This document shows, piece by piece, positions 26,407-36,700 of a stretch of 64,000 nucleotides of DNA; position 1 is the stretch's first letter, and the number at the start of each line of letters is the position of its first letter. This stretch comes from Cognatiluteimonas weifangensis (GTDB lineage: Bacteria; Pseudomonadota; Gammaproteobacteria; Xanthomonadales; Xanthomonadaceae): the NCBI RefSeq assembly GCF_003416885.1, contig NZ_QVPD01000005.1, positions 1-64,000 on the forward strand. The letters run 5' to 3'. Position numbers and translations under genes: made by a program. A model generated the notes under the pieces. The model did no database searches, had not been told where the DNA came from, and saw nothing but the letters and a program-made list of their open reading frames with translations.

Positions 26407-27210
26407 TCAGGGCAGTCGCGGCAGCCGCCAGGCGGTCTGCAGGCGGCGGTATTCGGCGGCGGGCAGCAACACGAACAGCGGCTGCGCCCGCGGGTCCAGC
26501 CACGCCAGCAGCGCCTGCATGGTCGCCGGCGCCATTGCGGTGCAGCCGGCGGTGGCGGTGTCCGGGGTCTGCCACAGGTGGCCGAAGATGCAGCTGCCGG
26601 CCTGCGCCGCGCCGCGCGGGTTGTGCTCGATCACGAAGCCCAGGCGATAGCGCTGGTCGCCGTCGGCATGCAGGTCGCGGCGCATCGGCTCGGTGGAGCC
26701 GCGTACCGCCTCCGCGCCGACCGCGGCGGCGTCGACGATGCGGTTGTAGTACGGCGAGCCGCTGACGTCGATGCAGTAGTCCGACGCGCCCATCGCCGCG
26801 TAGGGCAGGGCGGTGGCGGCGCTGGGCGCATAGCCGAACGCCTCGCCGATCGCGAACGCGCCGGCCGGGCTGCGGCCGTCGCCCTCGCGCTTGACCGGGC
26901 CGGTGTCGCCGGCCGGGATGTCGTGCAGGCCGATGCCCCAGGCCGCGCCGGCGCGGCCGATCGTCACCGGCTGCGGCGGCGCGGCGGCACGCCAGCTGCC
27001 GTCGTCCGCGCGCGCGTAGGTGCGCAGCTCGCCGCGGGGGCTGTCCCAGTCGGCGGTGGTGACCAGCACCAGCTGTTGCGCCTGCTGCCAGCGCAGCGAT
27101 TCGGCCGTGGCGGCGGGCCGGTGCGCGCAGCCGGCGAGCGCGGTGGTCGCGGCGATCGCGGCGAGCATGGACAGCCAGGGCAGGGCGCGGAGATGGCGGC
27201 GAATCGACAT
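26407..27210 (-). CDS. Lipoprotein with YkuD-type (L,D-transpeptidase-like) domain
   Basis: A 267-residue protein with a lipoprotein signal (MSIRRHLRALPWLSMLAAIA, lipobox LAGC), probably anchored in the outer membrane. The mature part resembles COG3786-type YkuD proteins: VKREGDGRSPAGAFAIGEAFGY, YCIDVSGSPYYNRIVD, IEHNPRG, and the Cys/His region SCIFGHLWQ...TAGCTAMA. The canonical S-x-G-C-x-R site appears as TAGCTAM, lacking the usual Arg, so carboxypeptidase/transpeptidase activity is uncertain. ATG 27210 has an AGGAG site. It sits between a symporter and an RpiR regulator. Confidence 0.75.
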   Translation of the reverse strand: MSIRRHLRALPWLSMLAAIAATTALAGCAHRPAATAESLRWQQAQQLVLVTTADWDSPRGELRTYARADDGSWRAAAPPQPVTIGRAGAAWGIGLHDIPAGDTGPVKREGDGRSPAGAFAIGEAFGYAPSAATALPYAAMGASDYCIDVSGSPYYNRIVDAAAVGAEAVRGSTEPMRRDLHADGDQRYRLGFVIEHNPRGAAQAGSCIFGHLWQTPDTATAGCTAMAPATMQALLAWLDPRAQPLFVLLPAAEYRRLQTAWRLPRLP

Positions 27211-27292
27211 GGCGTGCTCCTGACAGGTCCGTCCCGTTACCCGATCGCCGCATGCGCGGCCGCTGGCCGCCGTAGCGGTGCGCGGCATGCGC

Positions 27293-28141
27293 TCATGGCT
27301 CCAGCAGCGGCTGCAGCCGCTCCAGGTTGGCCTGCAGGCGCGCGTTGCGCCCGTCGTCGGCCTCGCACAGCAGCACGAACACGCCGTCGAGCAGGTGCTG
27401 CAGCGCCGAGTGGTACAGCAGCGGCTCGATGTGCGCGCGCTCGTCGTGCGCCGACACCAGCAGGGCGATGTCGGCGTGCGCGCGCAGCGCGTTGGAGGTG
27501 TGCCGGGTCACCGTGATCACCTTGCCCTGCTGCTCGCGGAAATAGCGGCAGATCTGGCACAGCGCCGACTGCTTGCCGTGCTCGGAAAACACCAGCAGCA
27601 CGTCGCCGGGACCGGCGACGGACATGCTCGCGGTCATGTGCGCGGGGTCGAAGTTGTGCACCGCCAGGATGCCCAGCAGCGACAGCTTCTGGGCGAAGGC
27701 GCGGGCGTGGATGTCGTCCTCGCCCAGACCGATGATGAACACCTTGCCGGCATGGCCGATGGCCGCGGCCACGGCGTCGATCGCGTCGGGCGGGTTGATC
27801 AGCCGGGTCGCTTCCTCGGCTTCGGACTTGCGCCGCCACAGGCTGCCGGCCAGGGTGCTCTTGCGGTCGCTCTCGGCGGCTTCCGCGCCCGCCGTCGCCT
27901 GGCCGTTGTCGGCGCGCACCAGCGCCTCGCCGATCGAGAACTTCAGGTCCGGGTAACCCTTGAAGCCGAGCTTCTGGCAGAACTTGACCACGCTGGACTG
28001 GCTGATCCCGAGCGCGTTGGCCAAGTGCTGCGAGGAGTAGTCGCGCAGCAGCTGGGCGTTCTCCAGCACGAAGTCGGCGATGCGGCGCTCGATCGCCGAC
28101 ATGCGGTCGCGTTCGGCGCGGATCTTGACCAGCGCGCTCAT
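27293..28141 (-). CDS. MurR/RpiR-family transcriptional regulator (HTH + SIS)
   Basis: A 282-residue regulator. The N-terminal HTH_6 domain (MSAIERRIADFVLENAQLL, then LANALGISQSSVVKFCQKLG) is followed by a SIS sugar-phosphate isomerase-like sensing domain (about residues 120-260: GKVFIIGLGEDDIHARAFAQKL, DVLLVFSEHGKQS). Relatives sense phosphosugars, for example MurNAc-6-phosphate for MurR. It lies two bases downstream of the epimerase gene, so it is in the same operon and is the obvious candidate local regulator of the divergent cluster. Confidence 0.9.
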   Translation of the reverse strand: MSALVKIRAERDRMSAIERRIADFVLENAQLLRDYSSQHLANALGISQSSVVKFCQKLGFKGYPDLKFSIGEALVRADNGQATAGAEAAESDRKSTLAGSLWRRKSEAEEATRLINPPDAIDAVAAAIGHAGKVFIIGLGEDDIHARAFAQKLSLLGILAVHNFDPAHMTASMSVAGPGDVLLVFSEHGKQSALCQICRYFREQQGKVITVTRHTSNALRAHADIALLVSAHDERAHIEPLLYHSALQHLLDGVFVLLCEADDGRNARLQANLERLQPLLEP

Positions 28142-28142
28142 G

Positions 28143-29252
28143 TCAGGCGGCTTTGGGCTCGGCCAGCAGTTCCAGGCCGCGGATCTCGCGGATCCCCAGG
28201 CCCGGCGCGTCGGTGACCGAGATCTCCGACTCGTTGAAGATCACCCCGCCGTCGACCGGGTTGGTCGCGCACAGCGAGGGTCCGTCGAGGTCGACCTTGG
28301 TGATCACGCCGGCCTTGGCCACCGCCAGGTGCACCGCCGCCGCCACGCTGATGCTGGTCTCCAGCATGCAGCCGATCATGCAGTCGATGCCGTGCATGCC
28401 GGCGATGTCGGCGATCTTGACCGCGTTGGAGATGCCGCCGGTCTTCATCAGCTTGATGTTGATGATGTCGGCCGCGCGCATCCGGATCAGCTCGATCACC
28501 TCCATCGGGCCGAACACGCTCTCGTCGGCCATGATCGGCGTGTGCACGCGCTCGGTGACGTAGCGCATGCCCTCCATGTCGTGCGCCTTGACCGGCTGCT
28601 CGACCAGCTCCAGCTTGACCCCGGCCTCCTCCAGCGTCTGCAGTGCGTACACCGCCTGCTTGGCGGTCCAGCCCTGGTTGGCGTCCAGTCGCAGCAGCGC
28701 GCGGCCCTCGACCGCGGCGTAGATCGCCTTGACCCGCTCGATGTCGACGCCGATGTCCTTGCCGACCTTGATCTTCAGCGATTCGAAGCCGCGCTCCACC
28801 GCGGCGATCGAATCGGCCACCATCTTGTCGATGTAGTCCACGCTGATGGTGATGTCGGTGGTGATCACCGGGTCGCCGCCGCCCAGCAGCTGGTACAGCG
28901 GCGCGCCGTAGAGCTGGCCCCAGAGGTCGTAGATCGCGATCTCGACCGCGGCCTTGGCGCTGGAGTTCTTCTCCATCGCGCCCTGGATCAGCCCGGTGAT
29001 GCGGTTGAGGTCGGCGATATCCATGCCGATCAGGCGCGGGGCGATGTAGCGGCGGATCGCTTCCACGATCGAGCCGTGGGTGTCGCCGGTGATCACCGCG
29101 GTGGCCGGCGCCTCGCCGTAGCCGACCTGGCCGCTGTCGGTGTGCACCATGACCACGATGTCCTCGACCTGCTCGACGGTGCGCAGCGCGGTCTTGAACG
29201 GGGTCTTCAACGGCACGCGCAGCATGCCGAACCTGATGCCGGTGATCTTCAT
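28143..29252 (-). CDS. Dipeptide epimerase (L-Ala-D/L-Glu epimerase type, enolase superfamily)
   Basis: A 369-residue member of the muconate-lactonising subgroup. The KxK motif (SLKIKVGK, near residue 157), the metal-binding acids in LLRLDANQGW, ELVEQP and IMADES, and the second catalytic Lys in INIKLMKTGG are in place, and IGCMLETSISVAAAVHLA matches the C-terminal motif of Ala-Glu epimerases. These enzymes interconvert L-Ala-D-Glu and L-Ala-L-Glu released from murein peptides. The neighbours (NlpC/P60 endopeptidase, membrane dipeptidase) support that role. Confidence 0.85.
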   Translation of the reverse strand: MKITGIRFGMLRVPLKTPFKTALRTVEQVEDIVVMVHTDSGQVGYGEAPATAVITGDTHGSIVEAIRRYIAPRLIGMDIADLNRITGLIQGAMEKNSSAKAAVEIAIYDLWGQLYGAPLYQLLGGGDPVITTDITISVDYIDKMVADSIAAVERGFESLKIKVGKDIGVDIERVKAIYAAVEGRALLRLDANQGWTAKQAVYALQTLEEAGVKLELVEQPVKAHDMEGMRYVTERVHTPIMADESVFGPMEVIELIRMRAADIINIKLMKTGGISNAVKIADIAGMHGIDCMIGCMLETSISVAAAVHLAVAKAGVITKVDLDGPSLCATNPVDGGVIFNESEISVTDAPGLGIREIRGLELLAEPKAA

Positions 29253-29312
29253 GCGGCGGACTTCCGGGGGGTGGACGAAATCTTCATGGCGAGCCGGGCT
29301 TCCTTTCGGTGC

Positions 29313-30725
29313 TCAGGGACGGATGCGGACGATGTTGGTGATGCGGTCGACGTAGCTTTGCGTGGCGTTGAACATCAGCGGCGTCAGCGGCGTCAGCGAG
29401 ACACCGTTGAGGTGCATGGAACGCAGCTCGCCGTCGGCGCCCAGGTAGCTGCCGCCGCTGGTGTCGTGGATCACGTAGGGCTCGTCGCCGATGCGGCCCG
29501 CCACCATCATCACGTGGCCGGGGATGTAGACCAGGTCGCCGACCTGCAATGCGGCGAGCGCGGCCATGCGCTTGTCGCGGCCGTCGGACGGCGCGAAGTG
29601 GATGCGGTTCAGCGCCGGACTCACCGACTGGTCGCTGGTGTTGCGCGGCAGCTGCACGCCCATGCTGCGGTAGACGTCGGAGACGAAGCCGCTGCAGTCG
29701 CGCCCGTTGTACGAGTGGCCCCAGCCGTAGCGCTCGCCGAGGAACTTGAAGGCCTGGCGGAGGAGGTTGGCCCGGGTCAGCGGCAGGTAGTCGGCGGCGG
29801 TGTCGGCGGTCCTGGGCAGCAGCGCCGGGGCGAAGCCGAGGCTGCCGTCGGGGTTGCGCAGCGGCAGCTCCAGCACCCACGAGGTGTAGGGATGCTGGCC
29901 GTTGACCGGCTGGTCCGGCGGCACGTCGGCGAGGGGCATGCGCACGCCCATGTCCAGCTGCAGTTCCGACAGTTGCGGCTGCTCGCGGGTGAACACGGTG
30001 CGCGGCTTGGCGCCGGTGACGATGCGGTAGGGGGTCCGGTCGGCATGCGCGAACACGGCGTCGCGGGCGCCTTCGGCGACGGCCTCCCGCTGGATCCAGG
30101 CCGCATAGCGCTCGCTGACCACGAACAGCCACTGGCCGTCGCCGCTCGCGTGGACGATGGCCACCGGGGTGCCGGGGAACAGCGCGCTTTCCTGGAAGCG
30201 GTCGATGTCGGTGTCGCCGTCGCGGCTGAACACCCGCAGGTCGGTGGGGAAGGCGCGCAGCGCGGCCCGCTGCAGCACCATGCCGTAGCGGGTGTCCTGC
30301 CGCGCCGGGATCGCGTCGAGGGCGCGGTTGGCGAGGATCGCGTCGAGCGTGGCCGCGGCGACCGGCTGGCCGTCGACGTCGTACAGCGGCTGCGCGGGGC
30401 GCTGCGCCAGCGCCTGGATCCAGCCGGCGACCCGGGCGCGATCCAGGCGCGCGGGCAGCGCGCGCAGGTCGTGCATGGAATCGTCCAGGCGCAGCAGCCG
30501 GGCGTTCTGCGCCGCGATCGCGGCAGTGTCCAGGACCACGGCGTCGGGCGCGGCCAGCCGCGCCACCCAGAACTCCGGCGACAGGTAGGCCTCTTCGACG
30601 CCGATCACGCCGCTGGCCGGCACCGTCGTCGCTGCCGACGCTTGCGTCTGCGCGGCGCCCGCCGGCGGCGGCACCAGCAGCGCCAGGGCCAGTACGGCAA
30701 CGATGGTGGGGAACGGAATTCGCAT
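29313..30725 (-). CDS. Secreted NlpC/P60 peptidase with SH3-type domains (YkfC-like)
   Basis: A 470-residue exported protein. A signal peptide (about 1-24) is followed by a helical region, two bacterial SH3-like domains (about 145-310) and a C-terminal NlpC/P60 domain with Cys344 (NGRDCSGFVSDV), His404 (PGHVMMV) and His420 (YVIHDTSG) as a likely triad. YkfC-type enzymes cut gamma-D-Glu-diamino acid bonds in murein peptides bearing a free L-Ala, leaving L-Ala-D-Glu for the epimerase encoded just downstream. ATG 30725 is preferred over GTG 30734 because GAGG lies eight bases before it. Confidence 0.87.
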   Translation of the reverse strand: MRIPFPTIVAVLALALLVPPPAGAAQTQASAATTVPASGVIGVEEAYLSPEFWVARLAAPDAVVLDTAAIAAQNARLLRLDDSMHDLRALPARLDRARVAGWIQALAQRPAQPLYDVDGQPVAAATLDAILANRALDAIPARQDTRYGMVLQRAALRAFPTDLRVFSRDGDTDIDRFQESALFPGTPVAIVHASGDGQWLFVVSERYAAWIQREAVAEGARDAVFAHADRTPYRIVTGAKPRTVFTREQPQLSELQLDMGVRMPLADVPPDQPVNGQHPYTSWVLELPLRNPDGSLGFAPALLPRTADTAADYLPLTRANLLRQAFKFLGERYGWGHSYNGRDCSGFVSDVYRSMGVQLPRNTSDQSVSPALNRIHFAPSDGRDKRMAALAALQVGDLVYIPGHVMMVAGRIGDEPYVIHDTSGGSYLGADGELRSMHLNGVSLTPLTPLMFNATQSYVDRITNIVRIRP

Positions 30726-30747
30726 GCGATGCACCTCGGACAGGGCC

Positions 30748-31902
30748 TCAGACCGGCGCCAGGGACGACAGCACCGTGGCCATCAACAGGCCGAAACCGG
30801 TGCCAAGGATATAGCCGAGCAACGCCAGCAGGATCGCGACCGGCACCAGCACCGCCGAGTACGTCGCCGCCAGGATCGGCGCCGCGGCCACGCCGCCGAT
30901 GTGCGCCAGCGAGGAGATCCCGCACAGGTACAGGTCGAAATGGAACAGCCGCGCGGCCAGCAGCATCAGCAGCGCGTGGATGGCGATGATGCACACCCCG
31001 CACAGCAGGTACAGCGGCGCGGTGGCGATGCCGGAGAAGTTGCTCTGCGAGGCCATCACCGCGACCACGAAGATCAGCAGCGCCCCGGAGATCGGGCCGG
31101 CGCCGGAGAAGCGCGCCAGCGGGGTATGCGCCGCGACCAGGCCCAGACCGGTGGCGATCAGGATCGTCCAGGTGGTGGCGCCGACCATGTCCGAGGTCGG
31201 CAGCAGCGTGGCCAGCTCCGTCGAAACGACCGTCGCCAGCGCCGCCAGCCCCAGCCACAGCAGCACCGCGTCGGCACTCGCCGGGCCGGTCGTGCGCGGT
31301 TGCGCGACCACCAGGTCGGCGCTGGAGCGGGCGCGGGTGAAACGGTTGAACGCCGGCGCCAGCCGCGCGGTGGAAAACAGGATCGCGACCCACATCGAGT
31401 AGCAGATCGCGTCGGTCAGCAGCGCCAGTGCCAGGGCGTCGTCGGACATCCCGATCGCCTGCTTGACCGCCACCATGTTGGCGCTGCCGCCGACCCAGCT
31501 GCCGCTGACCGCGGCCAGCGGCTGCCAGCCATCGCCGGCCGGAAGCAGCTGGCGGAATGCCAGGTAGGTGACGACGAAGCCGACGAACAGGCTGAGCGTG
31601 GTGCAGAAGAACACCGCCAGCACCCGCGGCCCGAGCGCGAAGATCGCGCGCAGGTCGCAGTTGATCATCAGCAGGAACAGCAGCGCCGGGATCAGTTGCG
31701 CGATCAGCAACTTCTGCGAGGTCTGGATCGCCGGCGTGACCTGCCACAGGCCGAGCACCGCCAGCGCCGTTACCGACAGGTACACCAGCACGATCGGCGG
31801 GAACACCGCGAACAGCTTCCAGCCGGTGCGCCGCTCCAGCGCCGGAAAGATGCCGGCGACCAGCAGCAGCACCGCGAGATAAGGCCAGACCGTCTGGATC
31901 AT
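30748..31902 (-). CDS. DUF819-family membrane permease
   Basis: A 384-residue protein with about ten membrane helices (IQTVWPYLAVLLLVAGIFP at the start; SGSWVGGSANMVAVKQAIG and ISSLAHIGGVAAAPILAATY are conserved family blocks). DUF819 proteins resemble inner-membrane carriers, but I know of no firm substrate. Its placement first in the minus-strand operon, ahead of a murein-type endopeptidase and dipeptide epimerase, suggests import of a peptidoglycan-derived peptide (inference). ATG 31902 has AGGGGA upstream; an in-frame extension to 31989 looks non-coding. Confidence 0.82.
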   Translation of the reverse strand: MIQTVWPYLAVLLLVAGIFPALERRTGWKLFAVFPPIVLVYLSVTALAVLGLWQVTPAIQTSQKLLIAQLIPALLFLLMINCDLRAIFALGPRVLAVFFCTTLSLFVGFVVTYLAFRQLLPAGDGWQPLAAVSGSWVGGSANMVAVKQAIGMSDDALALALLTDAICYSMWVAILFSTARLAPAFNRFTRARSSADLVVAQPRTTGPASADAVLLWLGLAALATVVSTELATLLPTSDMVGATTWTILIATGLGLVAAHTPLARFSGAGPISGALLIFVVAVMASQSNFSGIATAPLYLLCGVCIIAIHALLMLLAARLFHFDLYLCGISSLAHIGGVAAAPILAATYSAVLVPVAILLALLGYILGTGFGLLMATVLSSLAPV

Positions 31903-32004
31903 CGTGTCCCCTGGAACATCCTCGCCTGCAGGCGGCGGAGGCAGTGCAATTTGGTGCAGTGCGGAATAGCTGATTCCTCTAACATACACGAAAAGAATAA
32001 ATTA

Positions 32005-32033
32005 TTGACCAGCATCCACGGCCATGTTACACA
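32005..32033 (+). promoter_or_regulatory. Candidate promoter in the divergent spacer of the peptide cluster
   Basis: TTGACC (32005-32010) and TACACA (32028-32033) lie 17 bases apart, upstream of the plus-strand arm. The spacer 31903-32061 is unusually AT-rich for this genome (AACATACACG and AAAAGAATAAATTATT just before the -35), as expected for a divergent control region. The -10 is a weak match. Confidence 0.35.
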
Positions 32034-32061
32034 GCCATCCATTGGCTGATTCGCTGGGGAA

Positions 32062-33642
32062 ATGTGGGTGGATGCGGTGCCAGCCCCTGTCGTGGCAAGG
32101 TCGGTGCGGCAGCGCCGATGGAGCCTGTGCGCGCCGCTGTTGCTGCTCGCACTGACGGGCCGCGGCCTCGCCGTGCCGGTGGACGTGACGGTTGCGGGCG
32201 CGAGCGAGGCCGCGGCGGATGCATCGGCCGTGGATGACGCGACGCTCGGTGCCGTGATCGCGCGGATCGACGCCGGGGATTTCGCGGGCGCCGAAGCGGC
32301 GATCGCGCAGGCGCTGACCGCGGCGCAGCCCTCCGCGACGGGCGACGCCTTGCGCTTCCAGCGCGAGCGCATGCGCCGGATCCGGCTCGACTTCACCCTG
32401 GATGCCGACGCGGTCAAGGCGCGCGTGCGCAAGCAGATCCCCGACCTGCGCGATGACGAATTCGCGCAGTGGGACGCCGCCGGGCTGCTCGAGCGCATGG
32501 ACATCGATGGCCGGCGCCTGTACTTCAATCGTGCGCCCGGCAACCTGTTCCGCCTGAGCGCGCAGGCGCGGGCGCGGCGCGCGCAACCGACGCCCTTCAC
32601 CGACAGTCCGCTGGAGAGCGCGCATGCGCACCACCGCGCCGTGGTCGCCGCCGCGCGCGCCGCGCAGGCCGACAGCGTGCTGCCGCGCCGCCTGCGCGTC
32701 ACCCAGTCGCTGACGGTGGACGCCGACGCGGTGCCGGCCGGCGAGACCGTGCGCGCCTGGATCCCGTACCCGCGCGCCATTCCGGGCCAGCAGCAGGACA
32801 TCCGCCTGGTCGCCAGCGCGCCGGCGGCGCACCGCATCGCGCCCGAATCGGCGCTGCAGCGCACCGTGTACCTGGAGCAGCCGGCCGTCGCGGGCAAGCC
32901 GACCGCGTTCTCGGTGACCTACGACGTCACCGTCAGCGCCCGCCGCTTCGACATCGACCCGGACCGGGTCGTGGCTGCGGGCATCACCCCGGAGCTGGCG
33001 CCGTTCGTGGCGCAGCGCGCGCCGCATGTGGTGTTCACCGACGACCTGCGCGCGTTCTCGCGCAGGGTCGTGGGCGCGGAGACCAACCCCTGGCGGATCG
33101 CGCAGAAGCTCTACGCCGCGGTCGACGCGATCCCGTGGGCCGGCGCCCGCGAATACTCCACGATCTCCAACATCAGCGACTACGCGCTGCACGCCGGCCA
33201 CGCCGACTGCGGCCAGCAGACCCTGCTGCTGATCGCGCTGCTGCGGCTCAACGGCATCCCCGCGCGCTGGCAGTCGGGGATGATGCATTACGGCGACAGC
33301 GCCGCGGCCGACGACGCCTACTGGAACCTGCACGACTGGGGACAGCTGTACATCGCGCCCTACGGCTGGATTCCGATGGACGTGACCTTCGGCAGGCTGG
33401 ACGACACCGACCCGGCCGTCGCAGGCTTCTACCTGGGCGGTCTGGATGCCTACCGCATCGCCTTCAACGACGACTACAGCCGGCCGCTGCTGCCGGCGAA
33501 GACCCATTTCCGCTCCGAGACCGTCGACCTGCAGCGCGGCGAGGCCGAGTGGGACGGCGGCAACCTGTATTTCGACCAGTGGGACTACGACTTCGCCTGG
33601 CAATTGCTATCGACGCCGGTCGACGGCAGCGGCCGGCATTGA
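32062..33642 (+). CDS. Exported transglutaminase-like cysteine protease-fold protein
   Basis: A 526-residue protein. A signal/anchor segment (about residues 18-38) precedes a helical domain rich in Ala (about 55-205), a beta domain, and a transglutaminase-like core with Cys383 (HADCGQQTLLLIALLRLNGI), His424 (WNLHDWGQLYI) and a following Asp (GWIPMDVTF). The family cuts or crosslinks peptides and amides. It begins the plus-strand arm, 61 bases before the TonB receptor gene, suggesting that it processes the receptor's ligand in the periplasm (inference). Confidence 0.85.
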   Translation: MWVDAVPAPVVARSVRQRRWSLCAPLLLLALTGRGLAVPVDVTVAGASEAAADASAVDDATLGAVIARIDAGDFAGAEAAIAQALTAAQPSATGDALRFQRERMRRIRLDFTLDADAVKARVRKQIPDLRDDEFAQWDAAGLLERMDIDGRRLYFNRAPGNLFRLSAQARARRAQPTPFTDSPLESAHAHHRAVVAAARAAQADSVLPRRLRVTQSLTVDADAVPAGETVRAWIPYPRAIPGQQQDIRLVASAPAAHRIAPESALQRTVYLEQPAVAGKPTAFSVTYDVTVSARRFDIDPDRVVAAGITPELAPFVAQRAPHVVFTDDLRAFSRRVVGAETNPWRIAQKLYAAVDAIPWAGAREYSTISNISDYALHAGHADCGQQTLLLIALLRLNGIPARWQSGMMHYGDSAAADDAYWNLHDWGQLYIAPYGWIPMDVTFGRLDDTDPAVAGFYLGGLDAYRIAFNDDYSRPLLPAKTHFRSETVDLQRGEAEWDGGNLYFDQWDYDFAWQLLSTPVDGSGRH

Positions 33643-33703
33643 ACGGTTTTTTCGGCGGCAACCACATCACACACAACCACGTGCACCGTTTGGGGGAGAG
33701 GAA

Positions 33704-36700
33704 ATGAGCAATACCCGGAATTTGCGCAAGTCCGTGCTTTGCATCGCCATGGGGATGTGCCTTTCGTCGCTCGCGGCGCCGGTGCTGGCGCAGAGCGCCA
33801 CCGGTGCGATCGCGGGCCAGGCCGCAGCTGGTACTCAGGTGACGGTCACCAATATCGCGAGCGGCGCCAGCCGCACGGTCACGGTCGACTCGGACGGCAG
33901 TTACCGCATCGGCCAACTGCCGCCGGGCCAGTACAGCCTTTCGGCAGGTGACGCCGAGCCGGTCGCCGTGACCGTCTCGCTGGGCGGCACGACCTCGGTG
34001 AACCTGACCAGCGAAGGTACGGTGAACCTGGACACCGTGCAGGTGGTGGGTTCGCGCGTCGTCAATCGCGTCGACGTCTTTTCGACGGAATCGGCCACCA
34101 ATGTCACCCGCGAGGAATTGGCGCGGCTACCGGTGGACCAGAGCCTCGGCTCGGTCGCCCTGCTGGCGCCCGGCGTGGTGTCGTCCGGTGCCACCTTCGG
34201 CGGCCTCACCTTCGGTGGCTCGTCGGTGGCGGAGAACGCCGTCTACATCAATGGCCTGGACGTGACCGATCCGTATCGTCGCCAAGGCTTCTCGACGGTG
34301 CCGTTCAATTTCTTCCAGGAATTCCAGGTCAAGACCGGTGGTTACTCGGCCGAATTCGGGCGCAGTACCGGTGGCGTCATCAACGCCGTGACGCGATCCG
34401 GCGGCAACGAATTCCATGCCGGCGTGCAGCTGACATGGGAGCCGTCGGTCTGGAATTGGGCCCGGGACGACCACTTCCACCACGATGGCACCGTGGACGA
34501 GCGCGATCGTACCAGCCGCGACGACGGCTCGTTCTTCAAGACCAACCTCTGGGCATCCGGCCCCCTGGTGAAGGACAAGCTGTTCTTCTTCGCGATGTAC
34601 GAGGCGCGCGATGCCAACTCGCGGGACATCGACACGAACGATGCCTTCTACACCCGCAGCCCCGACCACTTCTGGGGCACCAAGCTGGATTGGCGCATCA
34701 ACGACAACCACCTGCTGGAATTCCTGGCCTTCTCCGACAAGGCCGAATCGACGACCGATATCTACACCTACACATGGGACACGGATTCGCTCGGCAGGCT
34801 GAAGGGCGACAGCATCGCGAACTCTGGCGGCAACAACTGGTCGCTCACCTATACCGGCCACCTGTCCGACAACTTCGTGGTAAAGGCGCTGTATGGGGTG
34901 AACAAACGCAGCGCCGCCAACAGCAGTGCGCAGGACCCGGATTGCAGCATCGTGGTCCGCGACAGCACCTATACCGCGATGTTCGGCGACGAAACCACGC
35001 CGGAAGGCTGCCACCCGACCGACGGCGGCATCAATGCCCGCTTCGACGAGCGCGAGGCTGCACGCCTGGACTTCGAATGGACGCTCGGCGACCACCTGCT
35101 GCGCTTCGGCCTGGACCGGGAAGTGATGGACTCCGACAGCGCGAGCCGCTATCCGGGCGACGGCGTGAGCTACACGCTGCTCGGCATCGACGCCGACGAA
35201 ACGGATCGGGAGCTCTCCAACGGCGCGGATGTTCCCGCCGGCGTAACCGCATACGTGGATGCACGCCACAAGGTCACAGGCACTCCGGTCTCGACCGAGG
35301 CGCAAGCCATCTATATCGAAGACAACTGGAACGTCACCCCGAACCTGCTGTTGAACATCGGCCTGCGCGCCGATAAGTTCCACAACAAGCTGGCCTCGGG
35401 CGCGACCTTCGCTCAAGCCGATTTCAGCGACATGATCTCCCCGCGCTTTGGTTTCAGCTGGGACGTGAAGGGCGACGGCACGACCAAGCTGTTCGGTAAT
35501 GCGGGCCGCTACTACATCCCGCTGACCAACAAGCTCACCGATTACTTCGGCGGCGGCACCACGGACGAGCACACCTATTACGTGCTCGACGGCTTTACCG
35601 TGTTGGAGCATCCGGTTGCGGGCACTTACCTGCTTCCGAACCTCGGAGCGCAGATCGGCCCGGTCAATACCGACGGCAACGTGCCCGCGCCCGACGATGT
35701 TCGCATCGAGGTCGCCCGCGACTTGAAGCAGGTCTACCAGGACGAATTCATCCTAGGCTTCCAGCAGGCGATCAACCAGGCCTGGTCGTATGGCATCAAC
35801 GCGACTTACCGCGAACTGAATCGCGCGGTGGAAGACACGCGCATCAACCACATCGCTGACTGCCCCAGCTACTTCTGGGACGACTCGGCATCCGGGTTCC
35901 CGATCATCAATCCGGGCGAGACCAACACTCTGTGGTGCGAAAACGAAGGCAAGTGGGTGACCTTCGACAGCTCCGTGGATGGCTATGAGGCGTCCGGCAG
36001 CGGCGCGGTCATGGGTTACAAGAGGCCGAAGCGCACCTACAAGGCGGTGGAGTTCCAGCTGGATCGGGCCTGGGACGACAAGTGGGCGTTCAACGCCAGC
36101 TACATCTGGTCCAAGTCCGAGGGCAATATCGAGGGCCCGGTGAATTCGGATACGGGTTACAACGACACCAACCTGGTGCAGTTCTACGATCATCCGGCCG
36201 TCAACGAGCGCTATGGCGTGCTGTTCAACGACCACCGTCACCAGATCAAGCTGCGCGGCAGCTACAAGCTCAACGACATGTGGCTGTTCGGTGCCACGCT
36301 GTCGGCGATTTCCGGTGGACCCATCACCGCCTTCGGCGTGCGCTGGCCCAACGACAACCGCGCGGCGGGTGGTTCCAGCGAATTCAGCGGCGGCGGCTCG
36401 GGTTGGTTGTGCGAGTCGGGCTGCGATGGCAACTGGACGACAAGGCAGTTCATCTACACCGAACGTGGCGCCTTCGGTCGCCTCCCGTGGGTCAAGGACA
36501 TGGGCCTCAACGTGACGTTCACGCCGTTCCAGGACGTTGACCTGAAAGCGCGCCTGTCCGTCTACAACCTGTTCAACAGCCAGGCGATGCTCAACGTGCA
36601 TTCTCGCTACGAGAGCACTCCCGGCAACAAGCGGCCCTACTTCGGGGAAGGCACGGTCTGGCAGGCGCCGCGTTACATGCAGCTGGTCGTGACCTACAAC

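Noticed and set aside
28080..30989. A long plus-strand open frame over the epimerase and NlpC/P60 genes
   Set aside because: It is antisense to two genes with intact catalytic motifs, and its own product is a His/Asp/Arg-rich string without domain structure.
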